This document shows, piece by piece, positions 48,486 through 57,579 of a stretch of DNA of 64,000 nucleotides. This DNA comes from Calothrix membranacea FACHB-236 (lineage in GTDB: Bacteria; Cyanobacteriota; Cyanobacteriia; Cyanobacteriales; Nostocaceae). Within the stretch, counting starts at the first letter, position 1. Each line of letters begins with the position of its first letter. The translations under genes were made by a program, and so were the position numbers. The stretch is from assembly GCF_014696315.1 (NCBI RefSeq), contig NZ_JACJPX010000016.1, forward strand, positions 52,929 through 116,928, read 5' to 3'. Below the pieces are notes generated by a model. That model was not told where the DNA came from. It was given only the letters and a program-made list of their open reading frames with translations, and did no database searches.

Positions 48486-48686
48486 ATGAAGCTGGTGGAA
48501 TTATCCCAGGAAACATTAAGAAAATTAAGCCTGTGCGATGGGATAGAACCATCGAAAAACATGAAGGGCCCCAAGATTGGGCGGCAAGTCCTGCGATGTT
48601 CAAATCCCGAATTTATCATACTGGAAGGACATCCTGTGCTTTTACTAGTAGCAGCTACCAATCGTGGTAATATCACGATTCTGTAG
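48486..48686 (+). CDS. Small hypothetical protein
   Basis: A 66-aa ORF (MKLVELSQETLRKLSLCDGIEPSK ... PEFIILEGHPVLLLVAATNRGNITIL). The mix of a charged helical start and a beta-rich end is protein-like, but no family is recognised and only a weak AAAG precedes the ATG. An 88-codon frame runs opposite and looks worse. Neighbours give no clue. Modest confidence. Confidence 0.4.
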   Translation: MKLVELSQETLRKLSLCDGIEPSKNMKGPKIGRQVLRCSNPEFIILEGHPVLLLVAATNRGNITIL

Positions 48687-48981
48687 GCAATTTTTAGCCT
48701 TGATGGCAAGTCCTTAACTCTGTTCTTCAGAGACACGACTTTAGATGACGATCCGTTTTTTCTGGCTTTGTCGCAGTGTGCAACCGCGTTGTTGGTAAAG
48801 ATTTCTTCTTAGCGATTTTATACCATGAGTGGTTTGTGATTGAGCGATCGCCTGTTTTAAAATGAGAGGCTGTAACAATTACCACCACTCAAAATATAGT
48901 TAAAATATTGCATGAAAAAATGTTCGTAGTTGCGCTAAAGCGCCGTTTTAACTAGAAATCTAATCCACTACAAATTGAAAA

Positions 48982-50310
48982 TTACAAACTAAATTCTGCT
49001 GCATTATCCTCATCCAAACTTGCATCTTTTCCCGCAATCGTGGGTTTAAATTTAGAGTCATGAATCAATTGAGAAAATAGCATTTTGGGGTTGTGATGCA
49101 GAATATTCAATACACTAATAAAATCTCTGACAATCTCTCCTGGTGTCAGCAAAGCTTCTGCGCCTAGACGATTAACAATTTCTTTGACAAATTCATTTAA
49201 CTCACGATTACTCAAAGTCTTGTCATAACCAAAATTTTGAGCATGAATCTCAGTTATACGTTGCAATAACGTGAGTATCTCTTCTTTACTTAAAGGATTG
49301 AGCCTGATAACCGGGCCTGAATATTCTTGCACGCCAGCTTGAGTGACAAAGCGGCTTTCTTTTGTGCGCCTGCGCCAAGCTTGGTCTGCAAATAAACCCC
49401 GATTTTGGTCTTCTAAAAATTTTGTAGTCCCACCAATAAAAATACCGAGATGTTCGGCTTTGCACTGCATGGTGTCGTTAAACATTGCAAGCAGTCGATT
49501 ATAATTTTTCTCCCGCGTTACTGTAGTAGATATTTGATATAAATGTACGGATTCATCAACAATAACTAATAGCCCTTTATAACCAATCTCCGCAACAAAT
49601 TTAGCTAATAGTTTAATGTAATCATACCAACTATCATCATCAATGATGACACGCACGCCTAAAGCAGCTTTTGCTTCAATTTTGGTGGTAAATTCTCCCC
49701 GCAACCAACGCATGGCAGCATTTTTTAAATTATCATCATCCAAGCGATAACCACGCCAATAAGCAATAATGACGCTGCCAAAATCAAAACCGTGGACTAA
49801 ATCTTCAATATACTGAACAACTTCCCGAATTTTTTCCTCAACTTTGTCATCAAAGCCTTCATCATTCGGACGTAAGCTAGTTTCTTTAGCTACTTCTTGT
49901 TGAATTTTATTAATCCATCCTTCCAAAATTGAGACTAAAGCACCACCATCAGGACGAGTTTTTGTCGCGAGACGGCTCATTAATTCGCGATAGGTTGCTA
50001 ACCCTTCATGGTTGCTTCCGGCTAGACGACGTTCTGAGGATAAATCTGCATCTGCTACGACAAAACCTTGTTCCATAGCACGGCTGCGAAGCAATTGTAG
50101 AATGAAGCTTTTCCCGGAACCATAGTTGCCAATTATAAACCTAAATGCCGATACCCCTTCTGCAATATCATCGAGATTCTGTAATAGGCTTTTGAGTTCT
50201 TGTTCCCGACCAACTGCTATGTGTTCAACTCCTAATCTGGGTACTACTCCTGCGCCTAGGGAATTAATTAAAGCAGTAGATATTTTTTTCGAGAGTTTGA
50301 GCTTTGCCAT
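48982..50310 (-). CDS. P-loop ATPase, BREX/DUF2791 family
   Basis: A 442-aa AAA-like ATPase. The N-terminus (SLGAGVVPRLGVEHIAVGREQEL) is the diagnostic start of the DUF2791/'BREX ATP-binding domain' group. Walker A GNYGSGKS is at 61-68, ADADLSSERRL follows, Walker B LLVIVDES ends near 254, and sensor-like GIFIGGTTKFLEDQNRG comes later. In other bacteria this ATPase type occurs with TerB-domain proteins and helicases in phage-defence or DNA-handling loci. Here it follows a gene for a TerB-C-like coiled-coil protein after 197 bases on the same strand. GGTGAG precedes the ATG. Confidence 0.85.
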   Translation of the reverse strand: MAKLKLSKKISTALINSLGAGVVPRLGVEHIAVGREQELKSLLQNLDDIAEGVSAFRFIIGNYGSGKSFILQLLRSRAMEQGFVVADADLSSERRLAGSNHEGLATYRELMSRLATKTRPDGGALVSILEGWINKIQQEVAKETSLRPNDEGFDDKVEEKIREVVQYIEDLVHGFDFGSVIIAYWRGYRLDDDNLKNAAMRWLRGEFTTKIEAKAALGVRVIIDDDSWYDYIKLLAKFVAEIGYKGLLVIVDESVHLYQISTTVTREKNYNRLLAMFNDTMQCKAEHLGIFIGGTTKFLEDQNRGLFADQAWRRRTKESRFVTQAGVQEYSGPVIRLNPLSKEEILTLLQRITEIHAQNFGYDKTLSNRELNEFVKEIVNRLGAEALLTPGEIVRDFISVLNILHHNPKMLFSQLIHDSKFKPTIAGKDASLDEDNAAEFSL

Positions 50311-50507
50311 GTAGTTGATCTCACCTGATTTTGAAAGCAGAGGCTTATAGCCAGCAAGTTAAGTCAGGTATATACCATACCTTATAATAATTTTACAATG
50401 GTATGAATATTTTAATAAATTTGATGAAGAGTATCTACTTATAGCAATGCGATGTCATTTATGAAAATGCCAGTTAAATAAATAATTTAACGTACTATTT
50501 GGAGCTA

Positions 50508-51827
50508 TCACATATGTTTTTGATAGTTCTCTAGTATTTTTTTCACATTACTGATATATTCTGGATAAATTTCTGCTGGTTCAACATTTGTATTAATAAT
50601 TAATTCGCCCAATGTATCATTGGCTTTACCATTGATTGAATCTACTAATAGATTGGGCATCGTAATATTTGCTTCGGCAATCTGTTTAATGGTAGCTTGG
50701 GTATTTTCTTGGACTAATAGAGCTTTTATAACCTCAAATTCATGGTTTTGTAGCTGCTCTAGAAAATGAATCCACTCTTCAGATAAAGCCTCAGATGTGC
50801 TAGTTTTTCTTTCCGTTGTTTCGATGGGTTCAATTAATTCTGCAAAAGGAAACAATTCTAATCCTTCTTCGTGCCTTTTATCTGTTAATGGTTCGGGATT
50901 AAGTGTTTCAAGTTGCTGGAGTAATTCCCAAACTTGGCTTTGCAATAAGTCTCTTTCTTCTTGTAATAAGAACACTTGTGCTTGTAATTTCTGGAGTTCT
51001 GCTTGCTGTTCTCCTATTTGAGTTTGAACATTGTTCAAGCTAGATTCTATATTTTCTTTACTATTTGATTTGCTCAGAAATAGTTGATTTTTTTGGTTAA
51101 ACTCAACTTCTAAATTTTGCAATTCAATTCGCAGTTCGTAGAGTTTTTCTTCGATTTGAGGTTTAAGTCTACCTAGAAGAGTTAAATTATTTTCTATTTC
51201 TTGCTTTTCTTGCAGAAGTTCGCTAATTTGATGCTGTAACTGATTAATTTCCGAGCGAGAAACGTTACAGTTTAACTCAAGACGGCGTTTTTCTGCAGTG
51301 AGCATAGAAACAGAATGATTCAGTTCTGCTTTATTTTGATCTAAGTTATGAATTTCCGTGTTAAGAACAGTAATTTCGCTTTCTAACTGTTTTTTCTGCC
51401 CAGCAAAAGTGCTGAGTTCTCGTTGAATACTATCCCGTTGATTGCGAGATTCAGCTACTTTATTTTGTAACTGTTTTGATTCTGTATATAAGGAATTGCG
51501 ATGTTCTTCAATTTGATGAATTTCTCTAGCAATTCGTGACTTTAGTTCCTCTTGTTCTTTAATTCGCTTCCGCAGAGAAGTTAAAATAAGCATTTCATGA
51601 CTTTTACGCCGCCTATCTACAGATAAGGCGGCTGCATAGGTAGCTATTACAGTAATGATGCCTGTGACAAAGGCTTTAGAAAAATCCCAGTTGGGGACAA
51701 GACTAAGACCAAAACTTACACTAAAGGCAACTATTCCAAGAAATAATCGATTGCTTAATACTGCTGAGTGCATATTGCTTATTTTTAGCCTTGTCAGGTT
51801 GTCAAAATCATTACTTTTTAAGGACAT
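50508..51827 (-). CDS. Membrane-anchored coiled-coil protein with TerB-C-like C-terminus
   Basis: A 439-aa protein. Two TM helices near the N-terminus (about 27-45 and 51-70: LFLGIVAFSVSFGLSLVP and AFVTGIITVIATYAAALSV) are followed by a long coiled coil, about 80-325, rich in Q/E/L heptads. The last ~90 residues (EWIHFLEQLQNHEFEVIKALL ... NLLVDSINGKANDTLGELII ... YPEYISNVKKILENY) resemble the TerB-C domain of tellurite-resistance-like proteins; this is my reading of the pattern, not a search result. It lies between two ATPase genes on one strand, 101 bases from one and 197 from the other, suggesting a functional unit at the membrane. Confidence 0.8.
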   Translation of the reverse strand: MSLKSNDFDNLTRLKISNMHSAVLSNRLFLGIVAFSVSFGLSLVPNWDFSKAFVTGIITVIATYAAALSVDRRRKSHEMLILTSLRKRIKEQEELKSRIAREIHQIEEHRNSLYTESKQLQNKVAESRNQRDSIQRELSTFAGQKKQLESEITVLNTEIHNLDQNKAELNHSVSMLTAEKRRLELNCNVSRSEINQLQHQISELLQEKQEIENNLTLLGRLKPQIEEKLYELRIELQNLEVEFNQKNQLFLSKSNSKENIESSLNNVQTQIGEQQAELQKLQAQVFLLQEERDLLQSQVWELLQQLETLNPEPLTDKRHEEGLELFPFAELIEPIETTERKTSTSEALSEEWIHFLEQLQNHEFEVIKALLVQENTQATIKQIAEANITMPNLLVDSINGKANDTLGELIINTNVEPAEIYPEYISNVKKILENYQKHM

Positions 51828-51928
51828 GATCCCTCACTTTGTCCCTGGGAAGTCTGCGGTTGTGAAGATTTGCACATAACATGGTTCTAGAAATAGCTAT
51901 AGATTGAAATGAACAACTTACTATTACA

Positions 51929-53284
51929 CTATTCAGGCTCTGCTGTATAATTTTTTGCACCGAAAACTGTTAAGTCAGCTTTTAAGAAATCAATAAATTG
52001 CCTTGCTGTGCGTCCAGAACGACCGTTATGGCGAGTAGCCCATTGTAATGCTTGATACTCCAAGTCTTCTTGACTAATATTAATTTCTGCTTGTGCTGCT
52101 AAATGCCGGACAATTTTTAAATATGTTTTCTGATCTGCCCCCTCAAAGGTCAAGGTTAAACCAAAGCGATCGCTAAAGGAAAGCTTTTCTTGCATCGTAT
52201 CCCAAACATGAATTTCTTCGTGATCTTTGGGCGCAGGCCTGTCTGTGTAAAACTCGCGAATCAAGTGGCGGCGATTGGATGTGGCGTAGACAACTACATT
52301 CTCAGGACGTGCAGTTAAATTCCCTTCTAGCACTACTTTGAGTGCTTTAAAAGCATCGTCATCTTCTTCAAAGGAAAGGTCATCGACAAAAATAATAAAT
52401 TTCTGCGGTACGCCCCGCAATTGTTCTACAATGAGCGGCAAGTCTCGCAATTCCGATTTTGTTACTTCTACTAAACGGAGATTGCGATCGCTATACTCAT
52501 TCAACAAAGCTTTGACTAAGGAAGATTTTCCCGAACCGCGACTACCATAAAGTAATACATGCAGTGCAGTTTCTCCGGCTAATAAAAACTCTGTATTTTT
52601 TAACAAAGCGTCCCGTTGTGACTCATAACCTGCAAGTATACCCAGTCTCACAGGGTCAGGATGCTTAATACCCACAAAATTACCACCTTGCCAGCGCAAA
52701 GCCCGATATTCTGCAAATAAACCTGTACCAAATTGGCGATAATAAACCGCTAAATCTTCTACTGCATCAGCCCAATTATCTGAATGGTGAAGAGACGCAA
52801 TTGCCTTAGTTTCTACTTCAGTCTTATTTTGCTCTTTGTACCAAACGACTGGTGAAACTGGTAGATGTGCTACCGTTTGTACCCACTCACTCAAAGCCGC
52901 GCTACTGCACTCATATAAATTCTGCAACACGTGTAAATCATGCTGTGCTGCTGCGACTAGTGCAACGGGCATATTTTCAAATTCTTGCTGTTGAGCCAGC
53001 TTGGTAAAGGGATTTTCCGCAATCAGAATTTGAGTAATGAGGTAATCTTCCCAATTTTGATTTTTCGCAGCCAAGGCGTGAAAGTAATTGCCGTAGGCTT
53101 GTAGGCAACCTCGCCCATCGGCATCGGTATATCGTATCGCTTGCAACAACTCCAGAAAAGCAATCCCCACTTCGCTTTGCAGAACAGATTGGTAAATTAA
53201 TAGTGAGGCTGCTTGGCGCTGGAGGAACTGAATTTTGGCAGAGGATGAAGTGCTTCCTGTAGACAACATCGCTTGACTATCCAT
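51929..53284 (-). CDS. AAA ATPase of the DUF815 family
   Basis: A 451-aa protein from ATG 53284 (a TTG one codon earlier is possible). The N-terminal helical ~200 residues are followed by the DUF815 ATPase with Walker A GSRGSGKS (247-254), Walker B FIIFVDDLSFEEDD (about 297-310), YATSNRRHLI, and a lid segment ending GRSGRTARQFIDFL. DUF815 proteins are widespread ATPases of unknown role. First gene of a same-strand trio with the coiled-coil TerB-C-like and BREX-type ATPase genes, although it is also common outside such a setting. Confidence 0.88.
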   Translation of the reverse strand: MDSQAMLSTGSTSSSAKIQFLQRQAASLLIYQSVLQSEVGIAFLELLQAIRYTDADGRGCLQAYGNYFHALAAKNQNWEDYLITQILIAENPFTKLAQQQEFENMPVALVAAAQHDLHVLQNLYECSSAALSEWVQTVAHLPVSPVVWYKEQNKTEVETKAIASLHHSDNWADAVEDLAVYYRQFGTGLFAEYRALRWQGGNFVGIKHPDPVRLGILAGYESQRDALLKNTEFLLAGETALHVLLYGSRGSGKSSLVKALLNEYSDRNLRLVEVTKSELRDLPLIVEQLRGVPQKFIIFVDDLSFEEDDDAFKALKVVLEGNLTARPENVVVYATSNRRHLIREFYTDRPAPKDHEEIHVWDTMQEKLSFSDRFGLTLTFEGADQKTYLKIVRHLAAQAEINISQEDLEYQALQWATRHNGRSGRTARQFIDFLKADLTVFGAKNYTAEPE

Positions 53285-53371
53285 CAATCAATTGGGTGAT
53301 GAGCTTCAACAGCTATGGTAAATTGTCTGGCGACCGCGGCCGCAAAATCAAAATCTACATAGGTTTTAACA

Positions 53372-53692
53372 ATGGAATTAGGTATAGTTGCCGCATTTGT
53401 CTATGGTATTTTGGCTTTGATTGGCGGCATCATGGGCTATGTTCAAGCAAGTAGTAAAATTTCCCTGCTAAGTGGTAGTATTAGCGGTTTATTACTCATT
53501 ATTGCTGCTTTTTTGCAATTACAAGGCCAAATCTGGGGTTTGTTTCTAGCAGCTTTTATTACTGCTGCATTAGTTGTTTTCTTTAGCTTGCGGCTAGCGA
53601 AAACCCGCAAGTTTATGCCTTCAGGCTTAATGATTATTTTGGGTATGTTGGCATTAGTACTGATGGTAAATCAAATGGTGGGTGTGAAGTAG
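53372..53692 (+). CDS. TMEM14 family membrane protein
   Basis: A 106-aa protein with four TM helices and Gly-rich packing (VYGILALIGGIMGYVQASSKISLLSGSISG is the family signature). Eukaryotic relatives move fatty acids or haem precursors across membranes; the cyanobacterial role is unknown. Divergent from the DUF815 gene across 87 bases. Confidence 0.88.
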   Translation: MELGIVAAFVYGILALIGGIMGYVQASSKISLLSGSISGLLLIIAAFLQLQGQIWGLFLAAFITAALVVFFSLRLAKTRKFMPSGLMIILGMLALVLMVNQMVGVK

Positions 53693-53701
53693 GGATTGGG
53701 T

Positions 53702-53806
53702 ATTGGGGGCTGGGGACTAGGGACTAGGGACTGGGGACTGGGGACTGGGGACTGGGGACTGGGGACTGGGGACAAGGGGACAAGGAGATATCCCCATTAC
53801 CCATTA
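53702..53806. repeat. STRR-like heptamer array with GAGATATCCCCATTACCC tail
   Basis: Eight heptamers of (A/G)GGGACT (53712-53767), then GGGGACAA units, then GAGATATCCCCATTACCCATTAC. The complement, CCCCAGT, equals the STRR1 heptamer described for heterocystous cyanobacteria. The same composite order (heptamers, GGGGACAA, GAGATATCCCC, TTACC words) occurs within menC. Confidence 0.85.
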
Positions 53807-54419
53807 CTCAATGCCCTAGGTAATTATATAGTATATTTGTTCTATTATCGGCTAGAGAAGTTTAACGCCGCATTATTGTAGGTGCGAGCTGGGTCTTGTT
53901 ATTCGTACACAAATAAATTACGGGTTAATAGTTGAAGGTTGTTGCAACACACTGGAATTTGAGCAAATCATAAATGATGGGTCATACCCCTCAATCAATT
54001 GATCTACAACATCATTTATTCTCAGGTAGTTGTTAAAAATGCTGTAATATCTAAGTTTGACATCGGAATATATTCATACCCAACTTTACCGCACAGGAAA
54101 ATCTGTGCTGTGTTTCTATAAAGGCTGAAAAATTCAGTTATAAAAGCGACAATTTATAGTGTATTTGGGTAATAAAGATTAAAATTTCCCTAAAAAAAAT
54201 AATTTTTACTTAGTTAAAATATCCGGTTTTGTTTGCTTAGTGCTGATAAATAAAAATATGAATGCTGAATCTCAGGTTTTGAGAAGTTAAGAGTCTGGAA
54301 GATTGGTAAAAGCGTGAATCATCAAATAAATGTGATGTACAATACCGTTTTTTATTATCTCCAAAACTCTCTTTTTAGCATCTAACACCATCTATTACTC
54401 AGAGTTTTTCCTAATGGCA

Positions 54420-54465
54420 ATTAGTAATTAGTAATTGGTAATTGGTAATGGGGATAAGGAGAATA
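54420..54465. repeat. TAATTGGTAATTGG repeat, partial copy
   Basis: Tandem TTAGTAA/TTGGTAA words ending TGGGGATAAGGAG, matching the tail part of the composite repeat in menC and at 53.7 kb in the opposite orientation. Confidence 0.65.
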
Positions 54466-54895
54466 AATACCAAATGCCAATGACCAAAATATCCAGCTTG
54501 ATATATACAGTTGATAGCTGCACTACGTAGTTAAATATAACAAGATTGCAGTATTAATAATGTCATTGGTTGTTATTGAAGCTGCCAAAAGGTAAAAACC
54601 TGTGTACATCAAAAGACACAAGCGCAGAAATCAAAATCTACCTACGTAGCTATGCTCATAAATGTAAAGATTGCACAATTGAAGTTATCAAACTGTAAAG
54701 TGATAGTAAAGAAACAGCAAATAATATATTGGCATTTTGGCAGATTTTTGTAATTTAGATGGGATATTAATAGATAGTACGAATAATTATAGATATTCAT
54801 ACGTTAGTTGCTATCTACCTAAAAATACTAGATTTCAGGTAATCCTGAGATAGGTGATTCTTCCCGCAATTTTACGTACTAGGAAATAATAATAC

Positions 54896-56131
54896 ATGGT
54901 ATTATCACTGTCTTCTCAAAATGTTATCCAGTATCTGCAAGATGCAGGTCTGTGTAGCTCAGAAGATGGAGCAACCAGCGAATCTGAGTTACCAGATAGA
55001 ACTAAGAATTTGAATTTAATAGTGAGTCTGGCAGATAATCGCAAACTGCTGGTTAAACAAGAAGTCAGCAATCACGATGATGGAACTCCCCAAGAGTTTT
55101 TCAAGGAGTGGCTGTTTCACCAATTGCTACAGCAGTTTCCGGTTATTGGTAATATTTCTGCGATCGCATCATTATTACTACATTATGACGAGGAAAATTC
55201 TATCCTTGTCCGCAAATATTTGAGTGACTATGAACAGCTAGGGCGTTTCTATCAAAAAACTGATATTTTTGCCGATGAAATTGCTACAGCTATTGGCACA
55301 ACTTTAGCAGGTTTGCACCGTGCTACTTTCAACGGTCGAGAGTATCGTGATTTTATGAATACTGCTCCCGCAGGACAGTTTCGTTATCACTTCTATAATC
55401 CTGCTCAAGGGATAGAGTCAATTACACCAGAGATTTTTGCTCAAGTCCCCACGCAAGCGCTGCAATTCTATAATCTTTACCAGCGCTACGAAAGTTTAGA
55501 ATCAGCAATTGCAGACTTAGCTTATGAATGGAATCCTTGCTGTCTCACTCATAACGATTTGAAGTTAAACAATATTTTAGTTCATTCTCGTTGGCAGCAG
55601 CTTGATAATTGCCTGATTAGATTGATTGACTGGGAAGCTTGTGCTTGGGGAGATCCCGCTTTTGATTTGGGTACATTATTAGCCAGCTATTTAGAGATTT
55701 GGCTTGATAGTTTAGTAGTAGATCCTACTTTACAGTTAGAAGAATCTCTGCGTCTGGCGGTTACACCCCTGGAGGTGATTCAGCCTTCAATATTGGCTTT
55801 ACTTCGAGGTTACCTAAATGCTTTCCCCGTAATTTTAGAGTATCGTAGTGATTTTATTTTGCGAGTTGTTCAGTTTGTTGGTTTGGGATTAATTCACCAA
55901 ATTCAGGACAAGATTAAAAATCGCAAAGATTTTGATAATACTGACATTTGTATGCTGTCGGTGGCGAAAAACTTATTAACTATGCCTGAGCAAGGTGTAT
56001 TAACTGTTTTTGGCATTTCCGAGTCCGAAATCTTAAAACCTGTGGCGAAAGTGCATAAATTGCCTCAGCCAGAAAGAGAAAAGCAGTTGGTTCGTCTGTA
56101 TTACGAAAAAACCCGCCTACGCGGTTGTTAA
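54896..56131 (+). CDS. APH-fold phosphotransferase/kinase, partner of the HopA1-family protein
   Basis: A 411-aa aminoglycoside-phosphotransferase-fold kinase. Lys54 (LLVKQE) is the ATP-binding lysine. The catalytic loop is His219-Asn-Asp221 with Asn226 (HNDLKLNN), and the metal-binding Asp245 lies in IDWEACAWGDPAFDLG. All catalytic residues are intact. AGGAAA precedes the ATG by about 11 bases. It lies 189 bases upstream of a HopA1-family gene. This pairing is known from class V lanthipeptide (LxmK/LxmY) and thioviridamide-like pathways, where the kinase phosphorylates Ser/Thr of the precursor peptide. A small-molecule substrate is the alternative. Confidence 0.88.
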   Translation: MVLSLSSQNVIQYLQDAGLCSSEDGATSESELPDRTKNLNLIVSLADNRKLLVKQEVSNHDDGTPQEFFKEWLFHQLLQQFPVIGNISAIASLLLHYDEENSILVRKYLSDYEQLGRFYQKTDIFADEIATAIGTTLAGLHRATFNGREYRDFMNTAPAGQFRYHFYNPAQGIESITPEIFAQVPTQALQFYNLYQRYESLESAIADLAYEWNPCCLTHNDLKLNNILVHSRWQQLDNCLIRLIDWEACAWGDPAFDLGTLLASYLEIWLDSLVVDPTLQLEESLRLAVTPLEVIQPSILALLRGYLNAFPVILEYRSDFILRVVQFVGLGLIHQIQDKIKNRKDFDNTDICMLSVAKNLLTMPEQGVLTVFGISESEILKPVAKVHKLPQPEREKQLVRLYYEKTRLRGC

Positions 56132-56154
56132 GCGAATCAAGCATACAATTAAAC

Positions 56155-56177
56155 ATGCAAAATTGTAATTTTTGCAT
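56155..56177 (+). terminator. Weak hairpin between kinase and HopA1-family genes
   Basis: ATGCAAAA-TTGTAAT-TTTTGCAT, 8-base arms, 24 bases past the kinase stop. AT-rich and weak; it could attenuate rather than end transcription into the next gene. Confidence 0.35.
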
Positions 56178-56320
56178 TTGAAGTTTTTCCCATCATATAT
56201 TTTCCTGCTAAATTTTCCCTAAAGTCTTTATGACCTAAAGTTTGCATTAGGGAAGGCACAGTATTGGCTATTTGTTGGTTGTCCAATTTCCCATTCTGAA
56301 TTTTGAGGTGGTAATTAACT

Positions 56321-57409
56321 ATGGTATATTCTTCTGTTCAACAACCCCTAACTTCCCTATTTGATATTGCTAGCAATATTCAGATTGAGTCGAACTTTTG
56401 TATCCACCATCCCAATTATCAACCATTTGCATTACCAGCCAAGATAGCAGATAGATTTCAGCAGAATTCCGCAGATTTACAGCAGAAGTATTTAACTTTA
56501 TTACTACGGAATTTTTTGTATGGTATATATTACAATGGCTCCCTACAAAATGTTTTAGCTGTCAAAGCTGAGGCTGCAAAGCAATTACCACATCAGAATT
56601 TAGAAAACTATTCCGCTTTAGGAATTGATGGGGAATTTTACGAACGTCTGCATAACTGCAACCACGGGACAGGTTATTTTGATCCTAGTTGGGAAGTGTT
56701 GCGGCACGAACCAGATGGTAGCATGGCTGTGAATAAAGGCGGGTTGACATTGTACATCGAGCCAGATTGTCATCTGACACCCCATTCTCAAGCGGCGAAA
56801 GTTGGCGAATTAGTGTCAGTATGGATGCCCAAAAATCGCATACAAAACGGCTGTTATTTAGCAGTTAGCAATTTTGGACAGGAAAGACAAGACAACCCAG
56901 AGGATGATTTGGGTACAGGGCGAATCTATTTTAATATCACACCATTTGGTGCGATCGCGCTCATGGATAGCCTGACAGTCGAACTCAACGAAGCTGGTAT
57001 TCCTTTTAGCTTCCAAGTTCCTTATAATCCTGCTGCTTATGGACGTTACGATTCAGGGGTACTCTACTTTGAACGTAACAACTATCTAGCAATCCGTGAA
57101 GTTCTGCAAGGTGTGTATGCAGACCATGAGGCGCATTTTAACCCTGAAATTCCTCTATTCACCAAGTTTTTAGCACCTGGACTAAGTTTAGCGGAAGAAC
57201 CTATCAAAAAATTTGCCGCACAAGAAACTTTCGGGATGAATCGCTGTCAAATTGTTGCTAATGCTTTGTTGGATGCTTGGTATAAAGGCAAGAATGCTTA
57301 TGATGAACGGATGCAATCTATTAACCGCCACTTTAACCGTCATTTAGTAGATGTGCAGCGTCCATATCTCAATCCTAGTTCTAAGGATATTTACTCTCCT
57401 CTAAGCTAA
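56321..57409 (+). CDS. HopA1 (T3SS effector) family protein, candidate phospho-Ser/Thr lyase
   Basis: A 362-aa soluble protein of the HopA1 family, named after a Pseudomonas effector but common in bacteria without type III secretion. Visible blocks: RNFLYGIYYNGSL, GTGYFDPSWEVLRHEPDGSMAVNKGGLTLYIEP, SVWMPKNRIQNGCYLAVSNFG, GRIYFNITPFGAIALMDSLT, and FGMNRCQIVANALLDAW near the end. In class V lanthipeptide and thioviridamide-like pathways a HopA1 protein eliminates phosphate from phospho-Ser/Thr made by an APH kinase. That partner gene is directly upstream. No cyclase or precursor is adjacent. Family call is good; the reaction is inferred. Confidence 0.87.
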   Translation: MVYSSVQQPLTSLFDIASNIQIESNFCIHHPNYQPFALPAKIADRFQQNSADLQQKYLTLLLRNFLYGIYYNGSLQNVLAVKAEAAKQLPHQNLENYSALGIDGEFYERLHNCNHGTGYFDPSWEVLRHEPDGSMAVNKGGLTLYIEPDCHLTPHSQAAKVGELVSVWMPKNRIQNGCYLAVSNFGQERQDNPEDDLGTGRIYFNITPFGAIALMDSLTVELNEAGIPFSFQVPYNPAAYGRYDSGVLYFERNNYLAIREVLQGVYADHEAHFNPEIPLFTKFLAPGLSLAEEPIKKFAAQETFGMNRCQIVANALLDAWYKGKNAYDERMQSINRHFNRHLVDVQRPYLNPSSKDIYSPLS

Positions 57410-57579
57410 TATTTTGTAGCATTTTCAATAAATTTAGAGTGGGCAGCATCTAGAGTTAGATAATGTCCACTCTATCAATATGGATACATGAAACAGTCCA
57501 AATAAGATAATTAACCGCAGATAAATATCAGTAATGCAATATGTCAGTGTGTTAGCTGAGTTACGGTAAAATTATGTAG

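Larger units (their letters stand above)
53693..54895. other. 1.2-kb gene-free spacer upstream of the APH/HopA1 pair
   Basis: Starts with the STRR-like array (53712-53806), has a second related stretch (54420-54465), and is otherwise AT-rich with multiple stops in all frames I read. I looked for a RiPP precursor (short ORF, Ser/Thr/Cys-rich end, ribosome site) and found none convincing. A long 5' leader or an unannotated RNA is possible. Confidence 0.55.

Noticed and set aside
48590..48620. T-arm-like GTTCAAATCCC suggesting a tRNA
   Set aside because: No matching acceptor, D or anticodon arms around it.
48470..48736. Eighty-eight-codon minus-strand ORF
   Set aside because: Antiparallel to the better 66-aa plus-strand frame and less protein-like.
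53712..53806. Possible CRISPR array
   Set aside because: Repeat unit is seven bases with no spacers; it is a simple heptamer tandem repeat.
53696..53881. Sixty-one-codon plus-strand ORF rich in Gly/Asp/Trp
   Set aside because: It is only the translation of the STRR heptamer array.
53974..54036. Twenty-codon ORF (MMGHTPQSIDLQHHLFSGSC) upstream of the kinase/HopA1 pair, considered as a RiPP precursor
   Set aside because: No ribosome site, no leader-core layout, and 860 bases from the kinase gene; it ends in Cys, but that alone is weak.
56155..56181. Eight-codon ORF MQNCNFCI between kinase and HopA1 genes
   Set aside because: Too short for a precursor with leader, and it coincides with the arms of an AT-rich hairpin.
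56321..57409. HopA1 name taken as a type III secretion effector
   Set aside because: No secretion genes in the window; the family is widespread in non-pathogens and in RiPP pathways.
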